DNA of 64,000 bases from a bacterium (GTDB lineage: Bacteria > Auribacterota > Tritonobacteria > UBA1439), in the NCBI GenBank assembly GCA_028716845.1, contig JAQUPF010000001.1, forward strand, positions 333,118 to 397,117, read 5' to 3'. The notes beneath the pieces are model-generated. The model was not told where the DNA came from. It did no database searches and was given only the letters and a program-made list of their open reading frames with translations. Made by a program: the position numbers and the translations under genes. Positions 31,523 to 40,657 of the stretch are shown piece by piece (position 1 is the first letter of the stretch; each line of letters starts with the position of its first letter).

Positions 31523-34252
31523 ATGGACATCCCTTCGCTCGTGAAAAACGGGAGCGCGTCCCGGCGCCGGCACGCTGGCCCGATCTCCCTTCGCGCACTC
31601 ATCACGGCGGCGGTCTCGATGATCGCGCTGCTCCTCCCGTCTCCCGCCCCCGCCCAGTCGAGCATTCCCGACGAGGGCACCTGGGTGGCGAACGCGCCGG
31701 TGTATTCCATGGTGTCCGCAGGGAATGTCGTCTTCATCGGCGGCAGTTTCAGGCGAGTCGGGCCGAGTACCGGCCACGGCGTCCCCATCGACGCCTCCAC
31801 CGGCATGCCGACTCCGCCGTTCCCCAAGGTGAACAATATCGTCTACGCCGTCGTTCCCGACAGATCAGGCGGCTGGTACATCGGGGGGTATTTCACGCGC
31901 GTGGGCGACACAGACAGGAACCGCCTCGCGAGGATCCTCGCCGACGGGAGCGTGGATCCCGCCTGGAACCCGAATGCGAGCTCCACCGTGTATGCACTCG
32001 CGGCGGACGAAGGCGTCATCTATGCGGGAGGCGCTTTTTCGACCGTCGGCGGCCTGACGAGGAACCGCATTGCGGCGATCGACGCGGCGACGGGCATACC
32101 GACCGCCTGGAACCCGAATGCGAGCGGCACCGTGCGCGCGCTCGCGGCGGGCGACGGCGTCGTCTACGCTGGGGGCGAGTTCACGGAGGTCGGCGGCGCG
32201 GAGAGGAAATACATCGCGGCGATCGACGCGGCAACGGGCCTGCCAGCCGGCTGGAACCCGGACTCGAACGACATCGTGCGCGCACTTGCGACGGGCGAAG
32301 GCGTCGTCTATGCGGGAGGCGATTTCACGGAGGCCGGCGGCCAGCCGAGGAACCGCATTGCCGCGCTCGATGCGGCAACCGGCGCCGCGACTCCCTGGAA
32401 CCCGAATGCGAACGACCAGGTGGATGCCCTCGCGACGGGCGAAGGCGTCGTCTACGCGGGAGGACATTTCTCGAGCATTGGCGACGGAGCGAGGGGCCGC
32501 ATCGCTGCCATCGACTCGGAAACAGGCACGGCAACCGACTGGAAGCCGTCTGCAAACAACTACGTGTATGCCATTGCCGTGCACGATAGCACTGTTTACG
32601 CCGGAGGCTCTTTCTCGGCCATCGGCGGTGAGGCGAGAAACCGCATCGCGGCGATCGAAGCGGAAACGGGAAAGGCGACCGCATGGAACCCCGCCGCGGG
32701 CGACACTGTGCGCGCCATCGCCGTCCAGGGCGGCACAATCTACGCCGGAGGGAGTTTCGGAACCGTCGGCGTCGTGGAGAGAAACTATATCGCGGCGATC
32801 GACGCAACCACCGGTGAACCGACAGACTGGAACCCGAATGCGAACGGCTCGGTGCGCACCCTTTCGACGCACGACGGCATCATCTACGCGGGAGGCTATT
32901 TCACGTTCATCGGAGGTAATATAAGGAACTACATCGCGGCGATCGATCCGACAACGGGCGCTGTGACCGGCTGGAACCCGAGTGCAAATGGTTTCGTGCG
33001 CGCACTCGAGGCCGGCGACGGCGTCATCTATGCAGGGGGGGATTTCACGAGCATCGGCGGCGAGGCGAGGAATTACATCGCGGCGATCGACGCGGCAACA
33101 GGCACGGTGACAAGCTGGAACCCGAACGCGGACTTCCCCGTGCTTGCCCTCGCCGCGAGCGGGAGCACCGTCTGCGCGGGAGGCGAGTTCACGGAGGCCG
33201 GCGGCGCGGAGAGGAAATACATCGCGGCGATCGACGCGGCGACGGGCCTCGCGACCGGCTGGAACCCGAACGCGGACGACATCGTGCACGCACTCGCGGT
33301 GGACGGGAACGTCATCTACGCGGGAGGCGAGTTCACGGCCATCGGCCTCGCGGCAAGGAACCGCATCGCGGCCCTCGATGCCGCTACCGGCGCGGCGACC
33401 GGCTGGAACCCGAATGCAAACTCCACGGTGAGGATCCTCATGGTGAGCGGCGGCACCCTCTACGCCGGTGGATCGTTCATAACCATCGGCAGCGCGTCGA
33501 GGCGCCGGCTCGCGGCTCTCGACGCGGCCACCGGCTCGGCAACCGCCTGGAACCCGAATGCGAATTTAACGGTGTATTCCATCGCGGCGCGCGGCGGTAC
33601 GGTCTACGCGGGAGGGTCGTTCTCCGCCATTGGCAACGAATCGAGGTCAAACTTTGCGCGCTTCGATCCGATCCCCACGCCGACGCCGACGAGGACGCCC
33701 ACGATCACCCCGACGCCCACGATCACCCCCACGCGCACGGTGACCCCCACGCCGACGCCGACGAGGACGCCCACCGTCACGCCGACGCCCACGCCCACGC
33801 CCACGATCACCCCGACGCGGACCGTCACGCCGACGCCCACGATCACGCCGACCCCCTCCCCCGGCATGGAACTGGTCGTGAACGGCGAGGCATTCAACCC
33901 GGGCGACCCGATCACGGTGGGCGCGCGGGCCACGATCCCCGTCTGGACGGCCTTCGACGCCTACATCCTGGCGGACACGCCGATCGGCCTCTTCAGCATC
34001 CTGCTGGACGGCCGCATCGTTCCGGGGGTCCGGGCGGCGGCGCGGGATGTCAAACGGCTCGACGCGCCGTTCGAAACGACGGTATTGCGGGACCTCCCCT
34101 GCCCCGCCTCCATCGCGGGGACGACGACGCTCTACCTGGTGACGACGGACGCCGGCAGGATGCCGCCGGTCAGCCGTCCCGGGGACCTCCGCCCCGACAC
34201 GCCGAACGTCATCACGCTCGACCGGAAGGTCGTCATGGTGTATGATATGTGA
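31523..34252 (+). CDS. Exported 14-repeat beta-propeller protein with Thr-Pro linker and C-terminal beta-sandwich module
   Basis: 909 residues. An N-terminal extension and signal peptide end PSPAPAQSS. Fourteen tandem repeats of about 48 residues follow, twelve of them very regular. Each has the pattern [28 protein letters not shown]. Fourteen blades would make two seven-bladed propellers. A linker of about 65 residues made of TPTPT/TRTPT units then leads to a C-terminal module ([39 protein letters not shown]) nearly identical to that of the following subtilase. No catalytic residues are evident; a binding or adhesion role at the cell surface is likely. The repeat DNA is coding and in frame, not CRISPR. 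Confidence 0.82.
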   Translation: MDIPSLVKNGSASRRRHAGPISLRALITAAVSMIALLLPSPAPAQSSIPDEGTWVANAPVYSMVSAGNVVFIGGSFRRVGPSTGHGVPIDASTGMPTPPFPKVNNIVYAVVPDRSGGWYIGGYFTRVGDTDRNRLARILADGSVDPAWNPNASSTVYALAADEGVIYAGGAFSTVGGLTRNRIAAIDAATGIPTAWNPNASGTVRALAAGDGVVYAGGEFTEVGGAERKYIAAIDAATGLPAGWNPDSNDIVRALATGEGVVYAGGDFTEAGGQPRNRIAALDAATGAATPWNPNANDQVDALATGEGVVYAGGHFSSIGDGARGRIAAIDSETGTATDWKPSANNYVYAIAVHDSTVYAGGSFSAIGGEARNRIAAIEAETGKATAWNPAAGDTVRAIAVQGGTIYAGGSFGTVGVVERNYIAAIDATTGEPTDWNPNANGSVRTLSTHDGIIYAGGYFTFIGGNIRNYIAAIDPTTGAVTGWNPSANGFVRALEAGDGVIYAGGDFTSIGGEARNYIAAIDAATGTVTSWNPNADFPVLALAASGSTVCAGGEFTEAGGAERKYIAAIDAATGLATGWNPNADDIVHALAVDGNVIYAGGEFTAIGLAARNRIAALDAATGAATGWNPNANSTVRILMVSGGTLYAGGSFITIGSASRRRLAALDAATGSATAWNPNANLTVYSIAARGGTVYAGGSFSAIGNESRSNFARFDPIPTPTPTRTPTITPTPTITPTRTVTPTPTPTRTPTVTPTPTPTPTITPTRTVTPTPTITPTPSPGMELVVNGEAFNPGDPITVGARATIPVWTAFDAYILADTPIGLFSILLDGRIVPGVRAAARDVKRLDAPFETTVLRDLPCPASIAGTTTLYLVTTDAGRMPPVSRPGDLRPDTPNVITLDRKVVMVYDM

Positions 34253-34311
34253 CGGGGGATGGGGCATGGCCGACGGTTTGCCTGTGTCCCCCCCATGAAA
34301 AGGAGCGCACG

Positions 34312-36243
34312 ATGCGACGGCCGGGATGGGGCCTGACCCGATGCGGCTGTCGTCCGCGGGCGGGGATCCTTTCCGCCCTCCCGGCGGCCTTTCTCCTCGT
34401 CGCCCTCGCCGGGCCCGCCTCCGGTTACGTCCGGGAGACGCCTCACCCGGTGATCGAGGGCGCCGGGCAGGAGCCGGCGCCCGCATCCCCGGCGTATGCA
34501 TACCGGCCCGGCGCCGGGTCCGTCCTCGATCATCCCCACCTTCCCGACCTGCTGATCGTGGGCTTCAAGCCCCGCGTCCAGGCGGCGGCGCGCGCCTCGG
34601 TCCACGCCGGTCTCGGCGCCCGCCGGCTCCACGCGTACCGCCGGATCCCCGCTGAGGTGGTCGAGCTGCCGCCGGGGAGCGACCTGGAGCGGTTCATCGC
34701 CGCCTACGAGTCGCTGCCCGAGGTCGACTACGCCGAGCCGAACTACGAGGTGCACGCGCTCGCCGTTCCGAACGACCCGCGCTTCGGAGAGCTGTGGGGG
34801 ATGCGGAATACGGGCCAGACCGGCGGCACGGCGGGGGCGGACATCAAGGCGGTCCCGGCGTGGGACCTCACCACCGGCTCGGCCGATGTCATCGTCGCGG
34901 TGATCGACACGGGGATCGACTACAATCACCCCGACCTCGCCGCCAACATGTGGGTGAACCCGAACCCCACCTTCGGCGACATCCACGGCGCGCGCTGGAC
35001 CGGCGGCTCCGGGACGGTCACGAGCGGCGACCCGATGGACGGCAACGGCCACGGGACGCACTGCGCCGGCACGATCGGCGGCGTCGGGAACAACGGCGTC
35101 GGCGTGGCGGGGGTCTCCTGGAGCGTCCGGCTGATGGCGCTGAAGTTCCTCAGCGACAGCGGCAGCGGCTGGACGGACGACGCGATCGCCGCCCTCGAGT
35201 ACGCGATCGACAAGGGGGCGCACCTGTCGAGCAATTCGTGGGGGGGCGGCGGCTACTCGACGTCGCTCAGGAACATGATCGAGGCCGCCGGCGCCGCCAA
35301 TCAGCTCTTCGTGGCCGCCGCCGGGAACAGCAGCGTCAACAACGACACGTCGCCCCATTATCCCTCGAGCTACGACTGCGCGAACATCATCGCGGTCGCC
35401 AGCAGCGACCACAACGACAACCGCTCCTCCTTCAGCAACTGGGGACGCGTGAGCGTGGACCTCGCGGCCCCCGGCTCGAACATCCTGAGCACCTGGAAGG
35501 GGGGCGCCTACAACACGATCAGCGGGACGTCGATGGCCACGCCGCACGTCTCGGGCGTCGCCGCCCTGATCCTGTCGCTCGATCCCGGCGCCGGTCACCA
35601 GGAAGTCAAGACCCGGATACTGGAGGGCGTCACGCCGCTCCCGCAGTGGGCCAACCTGGTGCTCTCCGGCGGGCGGCTGAACGCCGAGAACGCGCTCCCC
35701 CCGATCATGCCGACGCCCACGATCACGCCGACCCCGACACCCACGCCGACGCCCACGCCGTCCCCCACGCCGACACCCTCCCCCACCGTCACGCCGACGC
35801 CCTCCCCCGGCGTGGACCTCGTCGTGAGCGGCGCGGCGTTCAATCCGGGCGACCCGATCACGCTGGGCGCGCGGGCCACGATCTCGATCTGGACGGCGTT
35901 CGACGCCTACATCCTCGCCGACACGCCGATCGGCCTCTACAGCATCATGCTCGACGGCCGCATCGTCCCGTGGGCCCGGGCGGCGGCGCGGGACGTCAAG
36001 CGCCTCGATGCGCCGTTCGAGACGACGTTCCTGCGGGACCTCCCCTGCCCCGCCTCCATCGCGGGGACAACGACGCTGTACCTGGTCACGATGGAGGCGG
36101 GCAGGCCGCTCCCCTCCCCCCGTCCCGGCGACCTCCGCCCCGACAGCCCGGGACTCATCACGATCGACTTCAGGATCATCGCGGTGGGGCCGGCGGGGGA
36201 GCCGGGGCCCGGGGACGTGTTTTACGAGCCGCCGCGGTTCTGA
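34312..36243 (+). CDS. Secreted S8 subtilisin-like protease with Thr-Pro linker and C-terminal beta-sandwich module
   Basis: 643 residues from ATG 34312 (AAGGAG upstream). Signal peptide, propeptide of about 120 residues, then the S8 domain with Asp199 (VIDTGIDYNHPDL), His247 (GHGTHCAG) and Ser407 (SGTSMATPHVSG). [13 protein letters not shown] linker follows, and then the same C-terminal module as the propeller protein just upstream ([36 protein letters not shown]). Beyond that module it has an extra 20 residues. Compare the subtilase at 5411, which has TSP3 repeats and the RGxGW tail instead. The two neighbours probably share a surface location. Confidence 0.9.
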   Translation: MRRPGWGLTRCGCRPRAGILSALPAAFLLVALAGPASGYVRETPHPVIEGAGQEPAPASPAYAYRPGAGSVLDHPHLPDLLIVGFKPRVQAAARASVHAGLGARRLHAYRRIPAEVVELPPGSDLERFIAAYESLPEVDYAEPNYEVHALAVPNDPRFGELWGMRNTGQTGGTAGADIKAVPAWDLTTGSADVIVAVIDTGIDYNHPDLAANMWVNPNPTFGDIHGARWTGGSGTVTSGDPMDGNGHGTHCAGTIGGVGNNGVGVAGVSWSVRLMALKFLSDSGSGWTDDAIAALEYAIDKGAHLSSNSWGGGGYSTSLRNMIEAAGAANQLFVAAAGNSSVNNDTSPHYPSSYDCANIIAVASSDHNDNRSSFSNWGRVSVDLAAPGSNILSTWKGGAYNTISGTSMATPHVSGVAALILSLDPGAGHQEVKTRILEGVTPLPQWANLVLSGGRLNAENALPPIMPTPTITPTPTPTPTPTPSPTPTPSPTVTPTPSPGVDLVVSGAAFNPGDPITLGARATISIWTAFDAYILADTPIGLYSIMLDGRIVPWARAAARDVKRLDAPFETTFLRDLPCPASIAGTTTLYLVTMEAGRPLPSPRPGDLRPDSPGLITIDFRIIAVGPAGEPGPGDVFYEPPRF

Positions 36244-36268
36244 TAGAATCCCCTCCCTGACCGGCCCC

Positions 36269-36952
36269 ATGAAGACGCGCGTCAGCATCGCCATCGACGG
36301 CCCCGTCGGCTCGGGGAAGAGCACCGTCGCCCGGCTCGTCGCCCGGCGGCTCGGCTCCACCTACATCGACACCGGCGCGATGTACCGCGCCGTCGCCCTC
36401 AAGGCGAGGCGGCGCGGGATCCGGTGGGACGACGCCGACGCCATGGCGGCGCTCGCCCGCGACACGTCGGTCGAACTGCGCCCCGCCGCCGCGGCGGGGG
36501 TCACCTCCACCGTCCTCCTCGACGGCGAGGACGTCTCCCGGGCGATCCGCGAGACCGAGATCGGCCGGGGGGCCTCGGACATCGCCGTCATCCCCGGCGT
36601 CCGGCGGGCGCTCGTCTCGATGCAGCGCCGGATGGCGGCGGCCGGCGGCGTCGTCATGGAGGGGCGCGACATCGGGACCGTGGTCCTGCCGGAGGCGGGC
36701 CTCAAGGTCTTCCTCGCCGGTTCCGTCGAGGAGCGGGCGCGCCGCCGGTTCCTCGAGCTCAAGGCGAAGGGGGCCTCGCCCGTCATGCGGGAGGTCGTCG
36801 AGGAGGTCAGGGCGCGGGACCTCCAGGATTCGACGCGGGCGGACAGCCCCCTGAAGAAGGCGGACGACGCCGTCGAGATCGACACCACGAACATGACGAT
36901 CGACGACGTCGTCGCGGAGATCGTGCGCCTCGCCGGCGTCCGGTCGGGCTGA
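36269..36952 (+). CDS. cmk: Cytidylate kinase
   Basis: 227 residues. P-loop GPVGSGKST; DTGAMYRAVALKA, MEGRDIGTVVLP, RARRRFLELKAKG and RDLQDSTRADSPLKKADDAVEIDTTNM are diagnostic. It phosphorylates CMP and dCMP and so recycles the CMP released when Kdo is transferred, which suits a position near the Kdo operon. TAGAAT at 36244-36249 may be its -10 box, placing the promoter at the very end of the subtilase gene. Confidence 0.95.
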   Translation: MKTRVSIAIDGPVGSGKSTVARLVARRLGSTYIDTGAMYRAVALKARRRGIRWDDADAMAALARDTSVELRPAAAAGVTSTVLLDGEDVSRAIRETEIGRGASDIAVIPGVRRALVSMQRRMAAAGGVVMEGRDIGTVVLPEAGLKVFLAGSVEERARRRFLELKAKGASPVMREVVEEVRARDLQDSTRADSPLKKADDAVEIDTTNMTIDDVVAEIVRLAGVRSG

Positions 36953-36966
36953 AGGGGCGCCGCCGC

Positions 36967-37293
36967 CTACCCGGCGGATTCCAGGAACAGCCGCCGGGAG
37001 AAGCCGCCGCGCTCGCTCCGCTTCCGGCGGACGAGCTCCCTGAATCGGCGTCCGCCGACGCCGAGGAGGCGGCGGTGGGCGTCCACGAGCTCCTGCAGGT
37101 CGACCAGCTCGTTCAGCACCGCGTCCCTGCCCCTCGCCGCGGCGAGCTCCGCGGCCTCCTCGCGGATCTTCTCCTTCAGGGCGCGGGCGTACGGCGCCTT
37201 TCCGAGCCGGCGCACCTCGCAGCGGAGCCCGCGCGCCTCGATGATCCGCGGGATCCGGTCGCGCACGAGCTTGCGGTAGCGTCTCGCGGGCAC
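36967..37293 (-). CDS. MazG-like nucleotide pyrophosphohydrolase
   Basis: 108 residues from GTG 37293 with TAGGGA 6 nt upstream. It begins RYRKLVRDRIPRIIEARG, a motif of the phosphoribosyl-ATP-pyrophosphohydrolase-like house-cleaning NTP pyrophosphatase family. EKIREEAAEL and NELVDLQELVDA supply the acidic metal-binding residues. It probably removes non-canonical nucleotides. It lies 7 nt after the LysM gene and is likely in the same transcript. Confidence 0.78.
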   Translation of the reverse strand: MPARRYRKLVRDRIPRIIEARGLRCEVRRLGKAPYARALKEKIREEAAELAAARGRDAVLNELVDLQELVDAHRRLLGVGGRRFRELVRRKRSERGGFSRRLFLESAG

Positions 37294-37300
37294 GGCGTCC

Positions 37301-38332
37301 CTACTCGCGGGTGAGATAGATGACGTCGCCGACGTGAAGCGCGTTCGGGTCCGAGAGGTCGTTCTCACGGATCACCCGCTCGACCGCCGCGGGGTCGTTC
37401 AGGACGCGCCGGCAGATGAGCCAGATATTGTCGCCCTTTTTCACCGTGTAGGCGACGCGCTCCGCCGCCGGCGCGGGGGCCGCGGCGGGAATCTCCTCGC
37501 GGGGGGCCGGCGCGGCGGGCGGCGGTTCCGGCCTGGGGAGCAGGTCGGACTCCTCCGCGACGGTGAAGGCCGCGGGGAGCGGCCGGACCTCGAACGCCAT
37601 CGCCTCGGCGGGGATCGGGTTGTACTGCTTCACCTTCATTGCGACGATGAACAGGAGCGCCACGCCGAGACCCGCGGCGACCCCCCGGAGCGCCGCCTGC
37701 CCCCGCCGGAGCGCGGCGACCTGCACCTGGGCCGTCCGGTAGGCGGCCTCCCGTTCCTCGAGCGTCCCCTCGAGCGAGCGGATGCGCGCCTCCGCATCCG
37801 CGGCGGGCGCCTCCGGCGCCGGCGGGAGGTCCCCCATCCGCTCGAGTTCCCGCATGAGTTCCGCGATCCGCTCCTCGAAGGCGGCCCGCGCGCGCCCGGC
37901 CTCCGCCAGGAGGGATTCCCGCTCGGCGAGCCGCTCCTCCAGCTCCGCGCGCCGCCGCGCCCACTCCTCCCGCTCCGCCGCGAGGGTCTCCTCGAGGCCG
38001 GCCGCCCGGCCGTTCCCCGCTTCCGCCGGATCGGCCGCCTCGCCGCCCCCCGACGCCGCGGCGAGCGCCCGCTCCTTCTCCTCGAGTTCGGCGGCGAGGG
38101 CGTCCAGCCGCTCCCGCGCCCCCGACTCGACCTTTTTCAGCTTCGCCCGGAGGGCGGCCGCCTCCTCCTTCTTCTCCTCGAGCTCCCGGATGAGGCCGTC
38201 GGCGACCGTCGCCTCCTCCCGCCCGCCGTCGCCCGAGGCGCCGCGGAGGCGGGCGAGCTCCTCCTCCTTCGCGGCGAGCAGCAGGCGCAGCTGCTGGATG
38301 ACGGTCTCCTGGTCCTGGTAAAACTCGTCCAT
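37301..38332 (-). CDS. Coiled-coil membrane protein with C-terminal LysM domain
   Basis: 343 residues; GGGAGGG lies 7 nt before ATG 38332. Residues 1-210 are a long Glu/Arg/Ala-rich coiled coil. One membrane segment (GVAAGLGVALLFIVAM) follows, then a Pro/Ala-rich spacer. The C-terminus is a LysM domain (VAYTVKKGDNIWLICRRVLNDPAAVERVIRENDL...GDVIYLTRE). Topology would put the coiled coil in the cytoplasm and LysM at the peptidoglycan, linking a cytoplasmic assembly to the wall. Function not known; EnvC/FtsB-like roles are only a guess. Confidence 0.78.
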   Translation of the reverse strand: MDEFYQDQETVIQQLRLLLAAKEEELARLRGASGDGGREEATVADGLIRELEEKKEEAAALRAKLKKVESGARERLDALAAELEEKERALAAASGGGEAADPAEAGNGRAAGLEETLAAEREEWARRRAELEERLAERESLLAEAGRARAAFEERIAELMRELERMGDLPPAPEAPAADAEARIRSLEGTLEEREAAYRTAQVQVAALRRGQAALRGVAAGLGVALLFIVAMKVKQYNPIPAEAMAFEVRPLPAAFTVAEESDLLPRPEPPPAAPAPREEIPAAAPAPAAERVAYTVKKGDNIWLICRRVLNDPAAVERVIRENDLSDPNALHVGDVIYLTRE

Positions 38333-38487
38333 GGCGGAACCCTCCCGTGCGGGAGGAATAGAGATACGCGGCGGGGAACGGTGTGGGGGCACCGATCAGT
38401 CGCGAAAAGGGCGATCCGGCCGACTGTGTAAAAAGAATATCATGACGGCGGCCGGCCGCGCAAGGAAAAAATGCAGCCATGCACCCG

Positions 38488-38635
38488 ACACCACGGATTC
38501 GCACGGATAAAACAACAGTAGTTGTCATCCGCGGGAGAAACTCCGCTCCTTCCCTTTTCGAGCTTTCTGCGTTCCGCCGCAGCCGGATCCGTGAGAATCC
38601 GTGATTATCCGTGTACATCCGCGGTGAATTGGTAC
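38488..38635 (+). repeat. Dispersed repeat, divergent copy R9
   Basis: Left part ACCACGGATTCGCACGGAT, a different centre with a short ACAAC/GTTGT inverted repeat, and a right part with four ATCCG units ending GCGGTGAATT. Its end lies 54 nt before the -10 box of the next gene. The gap 38333-38706 contains no gene. Confidence 0.65.
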
Positions 38636-38660
38636 ATCGTGCCTGCGGCCGCGGGCGGGA

Positions 38661-38690
38661 TTGACTTTGCCGCCGCGGGGCTGCTACTAT
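38661..38690 (+). promoter_or_regulatory. Promoter of the Kdo/LPS operon
   Basis: TTGACT (38661-38666), 18 nt, TACTAT (38685-38690), with transcription starting about 10 nt before ATG 38707. It could serve the long co-directional run that follows. Confidence 0.65.
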
Positions 38691-38706
38691 TCCCCCAGGG
38701 CCTGAG

Positions 38707-39660
38707 ATGGCGAGAATGACCGGATCTCCGCAATTCCCGCTCTGGGACAGGATACGGACGATGCCGATCCGCGAGCGGCGGCACAAGGTGTCGCTCGCGT
38801 CCTTCGGTCGGCCGTGCCGGAAAGGGGAATCGTTCCGTCGCTTCCTCCTCTCCCTGCCCGACATCCTTGCGGCGACGGAGTTCCGGGAGGTCGTCGGCGC
38901 CGTCGTCCGAGCGCGGCGGCGGTCGAGGCACGTCGTCCTCTGCATGGGCGGGCACGTGATCAAGTGCGGCCTGAGCAGGGTGGTCATCGACCTCATGCGC
39001 AGGGGGGTCGTCACGGCCGTGGCCATGAACGGAGCCGCGGCCATCCACGACTTCGAGATCGCCCTCATCGGCAGGACCTCCGAGGACGTCCAGCGGGGCC
39101 TCGATGACGGGACGTTCGGCATGGCGAGGGAAACGGGGGAGATGATGAACGAGGCGCTCGCCGTCGGCGCGGCGGAGGACCTCGGCGCCGGCTGGGCGAT
39201 CGGCCGCGCCGTCATCGAGCGGCGGCTCCCCCACCGCGACGCGAGCGTCCTCGCCCGGGCCGTCCGGCTTCGGATGCCGGCCACCGTCCACATCGCCATC
39301 GGGACGGACATCATCCACCAGCATCCCGGCGCCGACGGGGCGGCCACGGGGAAGGCGACGATGGACGATTTCAGGATCTTCACGGAGGTCGTCGCCGACC
39401 TCGCGGACGGCGTCATCCTCAATTTCGGCTCGGCCGTCATCATGCCCGAGGTCTTCCTCAAGGCGCTCACGGTCGCGCGGAACGCCGGGGGGGGGCCGCG
39501 CCGGTTCACCGCGGCCGTCTTCGACATGGCGCGGCAGTACCGCCCGATGGAGAACATCGCGCGCCGGCCGGTCGCCCGCGGCGGGAGGGGATACTACATC
39601 TGCGGGCACCACGAGATCATGCTCCCCCTCCTCGCCCGCGCCGTCGTCGAGGCGCTCTAG
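38707..39660 (+). CDS. Conserved protein resembling the deoxyhypusine synthase fold, at the head of the LPS operon
   Basis: 317 residues, soluble. Stretches such as VVLCMGGHVIKCGLSRVVIDLMRRGVVTAVAMNGAAAIHDFEIALIG, DDGTFGMARETGEMMNEAL, MPATVHIAIGTDIIHQHPGADGAA and ILNFGSAVIMPEVFLKAL are highly patterned and suggest an NAD-type Rossmann enzyme. They recall, at a distance, deoxyhypusine/homospermidine synthases. The fixed position directly before hldE-like, gmhB and kds genes suggests a role in sugar or envelope metabolism. No function can be assigned from the sequence alone. Start ATG 38707 or 38716. Confidence 0.7.
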   Translation: MARMTGSPQFPLWDRIRTMPIRERRHKVSLASFGRPCRKGESFRRFLLSLPDILAATEFREVVGAVVRARRRSRHVVLCMGGHVIKCGLSRVVIDLMRRGVVTAVAMNGAAAIHDFEIALIGRTSEDVQRGLDDGTFGMARETGEMMNEALAVGAAEDLGAGWAIGRAVIERRLPHRDASVLARAVRLRMPATVHIAIGTDIIHQHPGADGAATGKATMDDFRIFTEVVADLADGVILNFGSAVIMPEVFLKALTVARNAGGGPRRFTAAVFDMARQYRPMENIARRPVARGGRGYYICGHHEIMLPLLARAVVEAL

Positions 39661-39670
39661 GAGCCGGACG

Positions 39671-40657
39671 ATGAAGAAACCGCCGCGGCGGAGGATCGAG
39701 CGGCTGCTCGACCGGTTCGGCGAGGCGACGGTCCTCGTCGCCGGGGACCTCATGCTCGACCGCTTCGTCTGGGGCTCCGTCACGAGGATCTCGCCGGAGG
39801 CCCCCGTCCCGATCGTGGAGGTGACCTCGGAGACGGACGTCCCCGGCGGCGCGGCGAACGTCGTGGGCAACATCTGCGCCCTCGGCGGGACGGCCTGCGT
39901 CGCCGGCGTCATCGGGGAGGACCGGATCGGGCGGGCGCTCCTCGAGCGGCTCGCCCACCGGCGGATCGACCTCGCCGGCGTCATCGTGGACCCGGCGAGG
40001 TCCACGACGCTCAAGACGCGGATCATCGCCCACAGCCAGCAGGTCGTCCGCGTGGACAAGGAGGCGACGCGCGACATCGGCGAGGGCGAGATCGAGCGGA
40101 TCCTCTCCTTCGCGCGAGCCCGCTCCTCCCGCCTCGGCGCCATCATCATCGAGGACTACGGCAAGGGGATCGTCCGCCAGTCGCTCGTGGCGGGGCTCGT
40201 CAGGCTCTCGAGGCGGCGCGGCATCACCCTCGCCGCGGACCCGAAAAAGGGCCACCCGATCGACTACCGCGGCGTCACGGTCATGACCCCCAACCGCGAG
40301 GAGGCCGTCTGGCTCGCCGGCGACGGGAAGGCCGCCGGCGCCGATCCGGACGCGATCGGGCAGCTGCTCATCAGGCGTTTCGCCCTGCACGGCGTCCTCA
40401 TCACGCTCGGGGAGAAGGGGATGTGCCTCTGCCGGGGCGGCAGGCCGCCCGTCCGAATCCCGACCGCCGCCCGGGAGGTGTTCGACGTCTCCGGCGCCGG
40501 CGACACGGTCGTGAGCGCCTTCACCCTCGCCCTCGCCGCGGGGGCCTCCATGGAGGAGGCGGCGTTCGTCGCCAACCACGCCGCGGGGGTGGTGGTGGGA
40601 AAGGTGGGGACGGCCGTCGTCAGCCGGAAGGAAATCATCGAGGCGATCTACCGATGA
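39671..40657 (+). CDS. PfkB-family heptose-7-phosphate kinase (HldE kinase domain/RfaE1)
   Basis: 328 residues, matching only the kinase half of E. coli HldE. VLVAGDLMLDRFVWGSVTRISPEAPVPIV and GGAANVVGNICALGG mark the RfaE kinase group. KTRIIAHSQQVVRVDKE and the PfkB catalytic motif VSGAGDTVVSAF follow. It would phosphorylate D-glycero-D-manno-heptose 7-phosphate at position 1. The adenylyltransferase half is not in the window. It overlaps gmhB by 4 nt. Confidence 0.88.
   Translation: MKKPPRRRIERLLDRFGEATVLVAGDLMLDRFVWGSVTRISPEAPVPIVEVTSETDVPGGAANVVGNICALGGTACVAGVIGEDRIGRALLERLAHRRIDLAGVIVDPARSTTLKTRIIAHSQQVVRVDKEATRDIGEGEIERILSFARARSSRLGAIIIEDYGKGIVRQSLVAGLVRLSRRRGITLAADPKKGHPIDYRGVTVMTPNREEAVWLAGDGKAAGADPDAIGQLLIRRFALHGVLITLGEKGMCLCRGGRPPVRIPTAAREVFDVSGAGDTVVSAFTLALAAGASMEEAAFVANHAAGVVVGKVGTAVVSRKEIIEAIYR

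Noticed and set aside
31960..33660. Regular 144-nt repetition that might look like a repeat array
   Set aside because: In frame and protein coding (propeller blades); unit length and lack of unique spacers exclude CRISPR.
33660..33865. CCCACG/ACGCCG short tandem repeats
   Set aside because: Codes for the Thr-Pro linker; a protein-level low-complexity region.
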